A DNA stretch of 64,000 nucleotides from contig NZ_FXSZ01000001.1 of assembly GCF_900182575.1 (NCBI RefSeq), positions 124,001 through 188,000 of the forward strand, in the 5' to 3' direction. This stretch comes from Solitalea koreensis. Its GTDB lineage: Bacteria; Bacteroidota; Bacteroidia; Sphingobacteriales; Sphingobacteriaceae. A program made the translations under genes and the position numbers. Below the pieces are notes generated by a model that saw only the letters and a program-made list of their open reading frames with translations, made no database searches and was not told the origin of the DNA. This document shows, in pieces, positions 27,317 through 35,550 of the stretch (position 1 is the stretch's first letter; each line of letters begins with the position of its first letter).

Positions 27317-27357
27317 AAGCCCGAAACAGATTCAATGCTTTCGGGCTTCTTTTTTTG
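27317..27357 (+). terminator. Rho-independent terminator after the FAD/Fe-S gene
   Basis: A perfect 10-bp stem (AAGCCCGAAA / TTTCGGGCTT, arms 27317-27326 and 27339-27348) is followed by CTTTTTTT. Confidence 0.92.
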
Positions 27358-27574
27358 CAGTACAACTACAATTCTGTTGCATAATTCGTTCAGTGATGTT
27401 TTTTACAGACAATGTTCATTAATAACAACCTGTATAGTACTGAGAATCCAAAAAATAATAAACTGAAAATCTGGATATTAAAAAGAAGACTAATCATCAA
27501 TTGATTTTTACTAAAGCAACAAGGCAATTGGAATACCTTTTGAGCATTTTAGGATACAACAAAACCATCCTATT

Positions 27575-27751
27575 ATGAAAATCAAACATTTACAACAAAC
27601 CTCCCCTCATTACCAGGAAACAGTTAAATCAAATCCTCCATCCTATTTCCGGAGGACTTTTGATTACTTTAAATGCTTGTCCCGACGCAACCATATTAAG
27701 TATGGCCCAAGTGCTGCAATCGTTTATTACGACTCCGGAATATCCGACTAA
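27575..27751 (+). CDS. Possible 58-codon small protein, or small RNA locus
   Basis: An ATG frame of 58 codons (starts MKIKHLQQTSPHYQET, ends YYDSGISD, TAA 27749-27751) lies in an otherwise gene-free 530-base gap and is followed by a terminator-like hairpin at 27786. It has a basic middle (YFRRTFDYFKCLSRRNHIKYG) and no signal or membrane segment. I do not recognise it. An internal RNA hairpin (CCTCC and GGAGG arms within about 27635-27660) leaves open that this is a small RNA. No clear -7 box was found. Confidence 0.35.
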   Translation: MKIKHLQQTSPHYQETVKSNPPSYFRRTFDYFKCLSRRNHIKYGPSAAIVYYDSGISD

Positions 27752-27785
27752 TCGATACTTTTTTCATTTCTGTCATAGTTAATTT

Positions 27786-27831
27786 AAACTGCTTGGAAAA
27801 CATGTTTTCAAGCAGTTTTTTATATCTAGAC
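27786..27831. terminator. Terminator between the small ORF and the phosphatase gene
   Basis: The arms AAACTGCTTG (27786-27795) and CAAGCAGTTT pair, with GAAAA/TTTT extending the stem around CATG, followed by a T-run. It lies between a plus-strand ORF and a convergent minus-strand gene and could serve both. Confidence 0.75.
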
Positions 27832-27833
27832 TA

Positions 27834-28919
27834 TTAATGAATTTCTTTTATAGCTTCAGCAACCGGATGGTTAGCCTTAAAATCTAATCCTATTAATGAT
27901 GCAATTGTTTGAGCAAATTGTTTTTGATAAAGCTGCAAATCCTGCTGTACTTCTCCTTTCGCTGCAAGGCCCGGAGCCATTATTGCAAACCATATTTCAT
28001 GCGCATCTGCAACTGACTGACCATGACTTGTCCATTCTTCTTTTTTCTGATTACCTCTTCCATGATCTACTGTAATCAGTAAAGCTGTTTTATCTTTATA
28101 CTGAGACTGACTCTGGACGTATTCCCATAACTTTTGAAGCCAGGCATCAACCTGATGTGCAGCATTCAGGTAATCTCTATATTGACCCGCATGAGCCCAC
28201 TCATCTGTTTCTCCATAAGCGATATATAAAACTTTAGGCTTTTTTATTTTTAATTGCTCAAAAGCTGCATAATTCGTAAATACATCCAAACACTCCGCTT
28301 CACCCCAGGGCTTATATGAATCTTCGAGCATGCTATTCACAAGCTGTTCATTAGCAGTAGGATTAGACCCTCCACATTTATCAAAAGCAGCTACTACAGG
28401 GAAGCCGGCTCGGGGTTCATTTAAAATTCTGTCAAAGGCATTCCAAGCACCGAATGCAGCAACCTTTCCTTTAAATTGAGGCTGATGGTTGATAAACTCC
28501 AATACATTCTCATGGGGATTATTAGGATAGCTGTTTGTATTAATCTTTTCATCAACAAATCCGCAAAAAATTTCACTGTAGCCTGGATAAGAAAACCAAT
28601 ATGGGTTTGCATTATCAACTTTACAACCATAATCACGGTTACCGAAAATCTGCCCTTGTTTTCCGATAGTTCCCCATAAGAATGGAAGTAATTTTGCCCT
28701 TCTTTCCTCTAGGTTTTCACTCCAGTATTTTTCATAGAGGTAAGCACTATCTCTCTGATTAAATTTTTTATTATTTGCAATCTCAGGATCCATTCCCTTA
28801 AATACATCTTGCCAACGTAACCCATCGGTAGTTACAATAATGATATTTTCAATTTTGCTTTGCGCCTTTACTCCCAAGGACATTGCCAGAATGCAGAAAA
28901 GAAGTAGGTTTTTTTTCAT
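27834..28919 (-). CDS. Secreted alkaline phosphatase superfamily protein
   Basis: A 361-residue protein with a signal peptide (MKKNLLLFCILAMSLGVKAQ). The nucleotide pyrophosphatase/phosphodiesterase-type fold is seen in VTTDGLRWQDVF (metal ligand Asp 32), the likely nucleophile Ser 115 in SYPGYSEI, then Asp 239 and His 243 (GETDEWAHAG), Asp 285/His 286 (TVDHGRG) and His 299 (SHG). All ligand positions expected for a two-metal AlkP enzyme appear present. It would hydrolyse a phosphoester or sulfoester in the periplasm; the substrate is unknown. It stands alone, divergent from galK with about 107 bases between the start codons. Confidence 0.9.
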   Translation of the reverse strand: MKKNLLLFCILAMSLGVKAQSKIENIIIVTTDGLRWQDVFKGMDPEIANNKKFNQRDSAYLYEKYWSENLEERRAKLLPFLWGTIGKQGQIFGNRDYGCKVDNANPYWFSYPGYSEIFCGFVDEKINTNSYPNNPHENVLEFINHQPQFKGKVAAFGAWNAFDRILNEPRAGFPVVAAFDKCGGSNPTANEQLVNSMLEDSYKPWGEAECLDVFTNYAAFEQLKIKKPKVLYIAYGETDEWAHAGQYRDYLNAAHQVDAWLQKLWEYVQSQSQYKDKTALLITVDHGRGNQKKEEWTSHGQSVADAHEIWFAIMAPGLAAKGEVQQDLQLYQKQFAQTIASLIGLDFKANHPVAEAIKEIH

Positions 28920-29026
28920 GATAATTTATTGAAACACTTATAAAATGATTTTTTTTATCCGGTAAATGTTCGCATTTTGTTAGGCTAACTTAATAATTCG
29001 AAACTAATTTATCATACAGCAACAAC

Positions 29027-30208
29027 ATGAATCTTGTCAACGAATTTGTAAACGTTTATGGCTCTGCTCCCCAGTATTCCTTTTTTTGTCCTGGAAGAGT
29101 AAATCTCATTGGAGAACATATTGATTATAATGGAGGGCTTGTAATGCCTTGCGCTATTGCCCTCGGAACTCATCTACTGATCACTCCTAATGATGAAAAT
29201 ATTTTTCGATTCAAAAGTTTAAATTTTGAAGAAGCAATTGAAATTCCGGTAGCCCCTGAATATGAAAAAACTGGAAAAGCTTGGTACAATTATCCGCTTG
29301 GTGTCATCGATTTATTTACAAGGGCTGGTAAGAAACTCAGCGGATTGAACATGCTATTCGTTGGAAACGTACCCATTGGTTCAGGGCTCTCCTCTTCTGC
29401 AGCCATTGAAGTGGCAACTGCTTTTGCCTTAAATACTATTTTTGATATTGGTTATGACAAACTCGACTTAGTAAAATATGCGCAGCAGGTAGAGAACAAG
29501 TTTATTGGAGTAAACTGCGGCATTATGGATCAGTTTGCAGTAGCTTTTGGCGAAAAAGATAGCGCTTTGGTACTGAACTGTGACACGTTAGCATACGAGG
29601 CTGTTCCTTGTGGTTTAGATGATTATGTGCTTGCTATTATCAACACCAACAAGCAGCGCACGCTTGCTGATTCAAAATACAACGAACGTTTTGCTGAATG
29701 CAGATCTGCCTTGAAAAATCTGCAAACCAGACTACCCATACAACACCTTTGTGATCTAAATGCTAATGATCTTGAGCACAATTTGGATCTTATTGAAAAC
29801 TTCACTATTGCCAAAAGAGCAAAGCATGTTGTAAACGAGAATGAGCGCGTACATGCAGCCGTAAAAGCGTTGAGCGATGGTCAGCTTGAGGCATTCGGAG
29901 AGCTAATGTATGCGTCACATGATTCACTTAGAAACTTATACGAGGTTACCGGAAAAGAACTCGATTGTGTTATTGATTTTTGTAAAACCCAACCTCATGT
30001 AGTAGGAGCTCGAATGACGGGTGCCGGTTTTGGAGGCTGCGCTATTGCCCTGGTAAAAAAGGCTCATTTCGATGATTTTGAAAAGAAATTAACCTGGCAT
30101 TATACAGATATGATTGGCTATGCTCCTTCTGTTTATATGAGCGAAATAGGAAATGGAGTATACCAGCTCAATTATTCTAATACAACTGAACAGGAATGTA
30201 TCAGATAG
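29027..30208 (+). CDS. galK: Galactokinase
   Basis: A 393-residue GHMP kinase. The galactokinase signature GRVNLIGEHIDYNGG is at 23-37, the ATP-binding motif VPIGSGLSSSAAIEVA at 115-130 and the third GHMP motif ARMTGAGFGGCAIALV near the C-terminus. The enzyme phosphorylates D-galactose to galactose-1-phosphate. A GH35 beta-galactosidase that could supply galactose lies about 5 kb away, but no galT or galE is in the window. The gene ends in a very long hairpin shared with the convergent leuS. Confidence 0.97.
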   Translation: MNLVNEFVNVYGSAPQYSFFCPGRVNLIGEHIDYNGGLVMPCAIALGTHLLITPNDENIFRFKSLNFEEAIEIPVAPEYEKTGKAWYNYPLGVIDLFTRAGKKLSGLNMLFVGNVPIGSGLSSSAAIEVATAFALNTIFDIGYDKLDLVKYAQQVENKFIGVNCGIMDQFAVAFGEKDSALVLNCDTLAYEAVPCGLDDYVLAIINTNKQRTLADSKYNERFAECRSALKNLQTRLPIQHLCDLNANDLEHNLDLIENFTIAKRAKHVVNENERVHAAVKALSDGQLEAFGELMYASHDSLRNLYEVTGKELDCVIDFCKTQPHVVGARMTGAGFGGCAIALVKKAHFDDFEKKLTWHYTDMIGYAPSVYMSEIGNGVYQLNYSNTTEQECIR

Positions 30209-30213
30209 TTTTA

Positions 30214-30270
30214 AAGAAAGGTTTAACAGAGCCGGGACAAGGTCCCGTGCTCTGTTAAACCTTTCTTAAT
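30214..30270. terminator. Bidirectional terminator, 19-bp stem with nested hairpin
   Basis: The arms AAGAAAGGTTTAACAGAGC (30214-30232) and its complement (30249-30267) form a perfect 19-bp stem; inside it a GC-rich mini-stem (CGGGAC/GTCCCG) forms a second hairpin. It sits between the stops of convergent galK and leuS. Confidence 0.9.
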
Positions 30271-30300
30271 TCTTGTATCTTGATTTTAAAATTCTCTTTC

Positions 30301-33075
30301 TTAGATCACCACATTCACGATTCGGCCTTTAACCACAATCACTTTTTTAGGAGATTTCCCATCAAGGTGTTTTTGCACATCGGCACTTTCTAAAACAACC
30401 TTCTCAACTTCAGCAGGCTCAAGTGTCAACGATAAATTCAGCTTCATTCTTACTTTTCCGTTAATAGAAACCGGATATTCAAATGAATCTTCGACCAAAT
30501 ACTCTGGTTTGAAAACAGGATAACTTGCTTTTAATAAGCTACCCTTTTCGTTGCCTAACAATGACCAAAGCTCTTCTGTAATATGTGGCGCATATGGAGA
30601 CAGCGTGATAACCAAATCCTGTAAAATTGCACGCTTGTTACATTTTAAAGCAGTTAATTCATTTACGCAGATCATGAAGCTTGACACCGAGGTATTGAAA
30701 GAAAAACGCTCCACATCTTCCTGAACTTTTTGAATGATTTTATGCAAACTCTTCAGTTCTGCCTTTTCTGGGGTGACATCCGAAACGTTAAAATTGCCTT
30801 TCTCATCAAAAAACAAGTTCCAAAACTTACGAAGGAAATTGGAAACGCCCGAAATACCATTGGTATTCCACGGTTTTGATTGCTCTAACGGACCAAGGAA
30901 CATTTCGTACATACGCAATGTATCGGCACCGTACTGTTCAATGATATCGTCAGGATTTACCACGTTGTATTTCGACTTCGACATTTTTTCGACTTCATGC
31001 CCGCAGTGGTATTTTCCATCTTCAAGAATGAATTCCGCATCGGCATATTCAGGCAGGAACTTTCTGAACTTATCGATATCTAAAATATCATTTTGAACAA
31101 TGTTCACATCCACGTGCAAAACCTGAATGCCATACTGGCTTTTCAATCCATACGATACAAATTGATTTGTCCCAATAACACGGTATACAAAATTCGATCG
31201 TCCTTGAATATGACCTTGATTAATGAGTTTTTTGAACGGTTCTTCTTCGTTCACATAACCCATATCTTTCAAAAACTTATTCCAGAAGCGAGAGTATAAC
31301 AAGTGACCGGTAGCATGCTCCGAACCACCAATGTATAAATCCACATCGTTCCAATAGTCAATCGCCTCACGAGAAGCAAATTCATTATCATTACGAGCAT
31401 CCATGTAACGGTACCAGTACCAGCTTGATCCCGCCCAACCCGGCATGGTGCTTAATTCATATTCAAATTCGCCGTGGTATTTCCAACCCTCAGCGCGAGC
31501 CAAAGGAGGTTCACCTGATTCAGTAGGCAAGTATTTATCCACATCAGGAAGCAACAAAGGCAATTCTTTTTCTTCAATCAATTGTGGCAATCCGTTGTTA
31601 AAGTAAACCGGAACCGGCTCGCCCCAATAACGCTGACGGGCAAAAATTGAATCACGCAAACGGAAATTGATTTTGGCCTTTCCTGCACTCAACTCTTCTA
31701 ATTTGGCAACTAACACAGGTAAAGCATCTTTGTAGGTTAATCCGTTAATAAAGTCAGAGTTTACATAATGACCTTCCTTAGTTGGATCAGCTTCAGCTTC
31801 AAGATTATTTTGAGTATCGAGAATCTGGATGATTGGCAAATCGAAATGTTTCGCAAAACGATAATCACGCTCATCACCGGAAGGAACAGCCATAACCGCT
31901 CCCGTTCCGTAGCCAGCTAATACATAATCAGCAATCCAAACAGGAACTTTTTCGCCATTCATTGGATTAATCGCGTAAGCCCCTGTGAAAGCGCCCGAAA
32001 CGGTTTTCACATCCGTCATACGATCACGCTCCGATTTCGCTTTGGTTTTAACCTGATAAGCATCTATTTCTGCTTTTTGACCATCCGTAGTAATCTTTGC
32101 TACCAATTCATGCTCAGGAGCTAACACCAGGAAAGTTGCGCCGAAAATGGTATCCAAACGTGTGGTGAAGACCTCTATTTCAGAATCAGAATCTGCTTCA
32201 AGCTTGAATTTAACCGATGCTCCTTCTGACCTTCCGATCCAGTTACGTTGCATTTCTTTAACCGGTTCAGGCCAATCGATGGTATCTAACCCTTTCAACA
32301 AACGATCAGCATAAGCGGTAATACGCATGCTCCATTGTAACATTTTCTTTTGCTCAACCGGGAAACCTCCACGCTCTGAAAAACCATCTTTTACCTCATC
32401 ATTGGCAAGTACAGTTCCCAATTGAGGGCACCAGTTCACAACGGCTTCTGACAAATACGTTAAACGGTATTTCAACAATTCCTTTTGCTGTTTCTCAGAG
32501 CTCATGGCGGTCCATTCATCTGCGCTGAAGCTTTTAGTTTCTTCGTCGCAAACAGCATTGATTCCTTGACTACCAGAAGTTTTAAATCTAGAGATCAACG
32601 TATCGATGGATTCGGCTTTATCGGTATCGTTATTATACCAGGCATTGAAAAGCTGCATAAAGATCCACTGTGTCCATTTGTAAAAATCAGGATCACAGGT
32701 GCGCACCTGACGGCTCCAATCGAAAGCAAAGCCAATGTTATCTAATTGTTCGCGGTAACGTTTTGTATTTTGATCAGTAGTAATAGCCGGATGCTGGCCA
32801 GTTTGAATGGCGTATTGTTCTGCAGGCAAACCAAAGGCATCGTAGCCCATCGGATGCAATACATTAAAACCTTTCAAACGTTTATAACGAGTAAAAATAT
32901 CTGAAGCAATATAACCCAATGGGTGGCCCACATGCAATCCTACTCCTGAAGGGTAAGGAAACATATCAAGCACATAATATTTGGGCTTATTTTTATCAAT
33001 AGCAACTTCGTTGGTTCCGTTTTCGGCCCAGAATTTTTGCCATTTCTTTTCTATCTCATTAAACTTGTAATCCAT
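30301..33075 (-). CDS. leuS: Leucyl-tRNA synthetase
   Basis: A 924-residue class I aminoacyl-tRNA synthetase. HIGH-type motif PYPSGVGLHVGHPLGY begins at residue 41 and the KMSKS loop (VEKMSKSKYN) is at about residue 697. The editing domain insert with the TRLDTIFGATFLVLAPEH segment is near residue 310, and the anticodon-binding and C-terminal domains follow to NVVI. It charges tRNA-Leu in the cytoplasm. Compared with typical bacterial LeuS (about 860 residues) it is slightly long, which is usual in this phylum. The promoter box lies 72 bases upstream. Confidence 0.98.
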   Translation of the reverse strand: MDYKFNEIEKKWQKFWAENGTNEVAIDKNKPKYYVLDMFPYPSGVGLHVGHPLGYIASDIFTRYKRLKGFNVLHPMGYDAFGLPAEQYAIQTGQHPAITTDQNTKRYREQLDNIGFAFDWSRQVRTCDPDFYKWTQWIFMQLFNAWYNNDTDKAESIDTLISRFKTSGSQGINAVCDEETKSFSADEWTAMSSEKQQKELLKYRLTYLSEAVVNWCPQLGTVLANDEVKDGFSERGGFPVEQKKMLQWSMRITAYADRLLKGLDTIDWPEPVKEMQRNWIGRSEGASVKFKLEADSDSEIEVFTTRLDTIFGATFLVLAPEHELVAKITTDGQKAEIDAYQVKTKAKSERDRMTDVKTVSGAFTGAYAINPMNGEKVPVWIADYVLAGYGTGAVMAVPSGDERDYRFAKHFDLPIIQILDTQNNLEAEADPTKEGHYVNSDFINGLTYKDALPVLVAKLEELSAGKAKINFRLRDSIFARQRYWGEPVPVYFNNGLPQLIEEKELPLLLPDVDKYLPTESGEPPLARAEGWKYHGEFEYELSTMPGWAGSSWYWYRYMDARNDNEFASREAIDYWNDVDLYIGGSEHATGHLLYSRFWNKFLKDMGYVNEEEPFKKLINQGHIQGRSNFVYRVIGTNQFVSYGLKSQYGIQVLHVDVNIVQNDILDIDKFRKFLPEYADAEFILEDGKYHCGHEVEKMSKSKYNVVNPDDIIEQYGADTLRMYEMFLGPLEQSKPWNTNGISGVSNFLRKFWNLFFDEKGNFNVSDVTPEKAELKSLHKIIQKVQEDVERFSFNTSVSSFMICVNELTALKCNKRAILQDLVITLSPYAPHITEELWSLLGNEKGSLLKASYPVFKPEYLVEDSFEYPVSINGKVRMKLNLSLTLEPAEVEKVVLESADVQKHLDGKSPKKVIVVKGRIVNVVI

Positions 33076-33146
33076 CGTTTGTATGTTAAAATGCTGATTT
33101 AGCAGTTCGATTTAAGATTTAATAGTTAAACTTATAATTCAGAATG

Positions 33147-33154
33147 CGAAAATA
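33147..33154 (-). promoter_or_regulatory. -7 promoter box of leuS
   Basis: On the minus strand this reads TATTTTCG, one base from TAnnTTTG. The predicted transcript start is about 68 bases before the leuS ATG. Confidence 0.4.
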
Positions 33155-33353
33155 GGATTTTGTTTACCCTTAATAAAAAAACATCGAAATTTCGATGTGT
33201 TAATAAAATGGCACCATCCATTATTACTTAGTTCAACCGGTTTATTTCAAACATACAACACTACTGAAATTTTCATAAATTGAACACCGCTTATTTTTTT
33301 CATTATATAGAAAGACTTTTAATTTTTTATTTACGTTTAACACGTAGGTTTCC

Positions 33354-33361
33354 TATTTTCG
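33354..33361 (+). promoter_or_regulatory. -7 promoter box of ftsX
   Basis: TATTTTCG (one base from TAnnTTTG) lies 23 bases before the ATG at 33385. It lies inside the upstream extension of the ftsX frame, supporting the later start. Confidence 0.45.
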
Positions 33362-33384
33362 CAACATCTAGTAAAGAAGTGTAT

Positions 33385-34263
33385 ATGCAGGAATTTGAAG
33401 AAAGTAACGTATCACGAAAAACCAAACGTGTTTATTTCACTACGGTGATCAGTATTGCATTGGTATTGACACTCCTGGGACTTGTGGGGCTAATTGTGCT
33501 TCACACAAAGAACCTTTCTGATTATGTAAAAGAAAACATCGTTTTTAATATCATAGTTGATGAAAGTGCTAAAGAGATTGATATTCTGCAATTGCAGAAA
33601 GAGATTGATAAAATTCCTGCTGTAAAATCAACCGTTTATATAAGCAAAGAAATTGCAGCGCAAAGTTTAACCAAAGACCTTGGTGAAGACTTCGTGAAAT
33701 TTTTAGGATACAACCCTCTTCTTGCTTCCATAGATGTATATCTCAAAGCCGAGTATGCCGATAATGCCAACATTGATAAGATCATTAATCAATTAAAGCT
33801 CCAACCTCTGGTTAAAGAAGTGGTTTACCAACCTTCATTGGTTGATAGCATTAATAAAAATATCAAAACCATAAGCCTGATCATATTGGGATTTGGGGCC
33901 TTGTTGCTATTTATTGCATTGGCGTTAATTAATAATACTATTCGCCTGACCATTTATTCGCAGCGTTTTTTGATTAAGAGTATGCAATTGATTGGAGCTA
34001 CCAAAAGCTTTATTCGCTGGCCTTTTGTTTTAATGGCTGTTCTGCATGGCTTATTAGCCGGACTATTAGCTATTTTCTTGTTAAGCGCATTAATCTATTT
34101 TGCTCAGCAAGAAATCCCCGAATTAGTTATTTTACAAAAATACGTTGAGTTTGGGACCTTGTTTGCCGGTTTAATTTTAATTGGCATTTTTATTTCATTA
34201 ATTAGTACTTATTTAGCTGTCACCAAGTACCTACGTTTAAAAGTCGACGCATTATACATTTAA
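33385..34263 (+). CDS. ftsX: Cell-division ABC transporter permease FtsX
   Basis: The ATG at 33385 gives 292 residues; the frame is open back to 33280 but that part contains a promoter box. Topology matches FtsX: a cytoplasmic N-terminus (QEFEESNVSRKTKR), TM1 (about 20-43), a periplasmic domain (DESAKEIDILQLQKEIDKI, then VVYQPSLVDSINKN) and three C-terminal TM helices with the FtsX motif QRFLIKSMQLIGATKSFI. With FtsE it activates peptidoglycan hydrolysis at division. FtsE is not adjacent here. The DUF3098 gene follows after 6 bases, so they are co-transcribed. Confidence 0.95.
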   Translation: MQEFEESNVSRKTKRVYFTTVISIALVLTLLGLVGLIVLHTKNLSDYVKENIVFNIIVDESAKEIDILQLQKEIDKIPAVKSTVYISKEIAAQSLTKDLGEDFVKFLGYNPLLASIDVYLKAEYADNANIDKIINQLKLQPLVKEVVYQPSLVDSINKNIKTISLIILGFGALLLFIALALINNTIRLTIYSQRFLIKSMQLIGATKSFIRWPFVLMAVLHGLLAGLLAIFLLSALIYFAQQEIPELVILQKYVEFGTLFAGLILIGIFISLISTYLAVTKYLRLKVDALYI

Positions 34264-34269
34264 TATACA

Positions 34270-34512
34270 ATGGCAAAAATTTCAAGAAATGTGTCTGAAA
34301 CAGGCACAACCAAATCTGCAAACTTTGTATTCGGAAAAGATAATTACCGCATCATGCTTATTGGTGTTGCTGTAATTATTTTAGGGTTTGCGCTTATGAC
34401 CGGTACTACCGACATCATGAGTTTCAGAAAAATCACGCTTGCCCCTATCGTTGTTCTCATTGGTTTCGCCATTGAATTTTATGCTATTCTTAAAAAAACA
34501 ACCGAGAAATAG
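34270..34512 (+). CDS. DUF3098 family small membrane protein
   Basis: 80 residues with two predicted transmembrane helices (about 29-47, IMLIGVAVIILGFALMTG, and 59-75, LAPIVVLIGFAIEFYAIL) separated by TTDIMSFRKIT. The pattern and place, directly after ftsX and before uppP, match DUF3098, a Bacteroidota-specific family of unknown function. The start is 6 bases after the ftsX stop. Confidence 0.9.
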   Translation: MAKISRNVSETGTTKSANFVFGKDNYRIMLIGVAVIILGFALMTGTTDIMSFRKITLAPIVVLIGFAIEFYAILKKTTEK

Positions 34513-34537
34513 TTAAATACTAATTAAGTTATTCGAG

Positions 34538-34595
34538 AAATAGGTTATTAAATTATTTAAATACAGCAAATAATTTAATAACCTATTTTTAATTA
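34538..34595 (+). terminator. 21-bp AT-rich hairpin between DUF3098 and uppP
   Basis: Arms 34538-34558 and 34568-34588 are perfectly complementary for 21 bases (starting AAATAGGTTATT), with a 9-base loop and TT after. It may terminate the ftsX-DUF3098 transcript or act as a stability element inside a longer operon. Confidence 0.7.
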
Positions 34596-34645
34596 ACCGC
34601 CTAATTGTCAACAACAACCCACTATTAATAAACCAGTAACATTTC

Positions 34646-35440
34646 ATGACTTTTTTTCAAGCTATAATTCTTGCCATTGTTGAAGGCCTCACTGAGTTTT
34701 TACCTGTTTCATCTACAGGCCATATGATTATAGCCTCATGGTTAATGAAAGTACCCAATGATGCCTTTACAAAGTTTTTTACTGTAGGCATTCAATTCGG
34801 AACGATACTTTCAGTTGTAATACTCTACTTTAAGCGTTTTTTTCAAAGTCTTGACTTTTATTATAAGTTATTTGTTGCGTTTATTCCTGCAGCTGTTTTT
34901 GGACTGCTCTTTTCTAAACAAATCGATGCTTTATTAGAAAATGTGCTTATGGTAGGAATCATGTTATTGGTGGGTGGTATTATTTTCATTTTACTCGACA
35001 ATTGGTTCAAAGCTTCCGAAAACAATCCGGACAAAGAAGTTACTTATCCAGGTGCGCTAAAAATAGGATTCTTTCAAGCCATGGCGATGATTCCCGGAGT
35101 TTCACGATCAGCTGCAACCATCATTGGTGGTTTGACTCAAAAACTAAATCGTAAGCAGGCAGCAGAGTTTTCTTTCTTTCTGGCCGTTCCAACCATGTTT
35201 GCCGCAACCGCAAAAAAAATGCTCGACTTTTATAAAGACGGCGTGAGTATAAAATCACATGAATGGAGTCTATTTGCACTGGGAAATATGGTAGGATTTA
35301 TTGTTGCCATTTTAGCAATACGTTCATTCATTGGTTATCTAACAAAACATGGCTTTCGCATTTTTGGCTGGTATCGAATAGCTGTTGGCGTAGTAATTAT
35401 TGTACTTTACTTTATGGGGCATAACCTTCAAATTATCTAA
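34646..35440 (+). CDS. uppP: Undecaprenyl-diphosphatase
   Basis: A 264-residue integral membrane protein of the BacA family. The first catalytic motif EGLTEFLPVSSTGHM is at residues 13-27, and the second, MIPGVSRSAATI, at about 148-159. Multiple hydrophobic helices span the rest. It recycles undecaprenyl pyrophosphate to the lipid carrier for peptidoglycan and O-antigen synthesis, and gives bacitracin resistance when over-produced. It is in the conserved ftsX-DUF3098-uppP-truB order. Confidence 0.97.
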   Translation: MTFFQAIILAIVEGLTEFLPVSSTGHMIIASWLMKVPNDAFTKFFTVGIQFGTILSVVILYFKRFFQSLDFYYKLFVAFIPAAVFGLLFSKQIDALLENVLMVGIMLLVGGIIFILLDNWFKASENNPDKEVTYPGALKIGFFQAMAMIPGVSRSAATIIGGLTQKLNRKQAAEFSFFLAVPTMFAATAKKMLDFYKDGVSIKSHEWSLFALGNMVGFIVAILAIRSFIGYLTKHGFRIFGWYRIAVGVVIIVLYFMGHNLQII

Positions 35441-35550
35441 TTATCACCGGAAAAAGTTCATTAAACTTAATGCAAACGGTTGCGTGAACGGAGAACATGA
35501 GTTTTTCAATTTTAAATTTTACTTTAGGCTTTTTAAGCATAAGTAAATCC

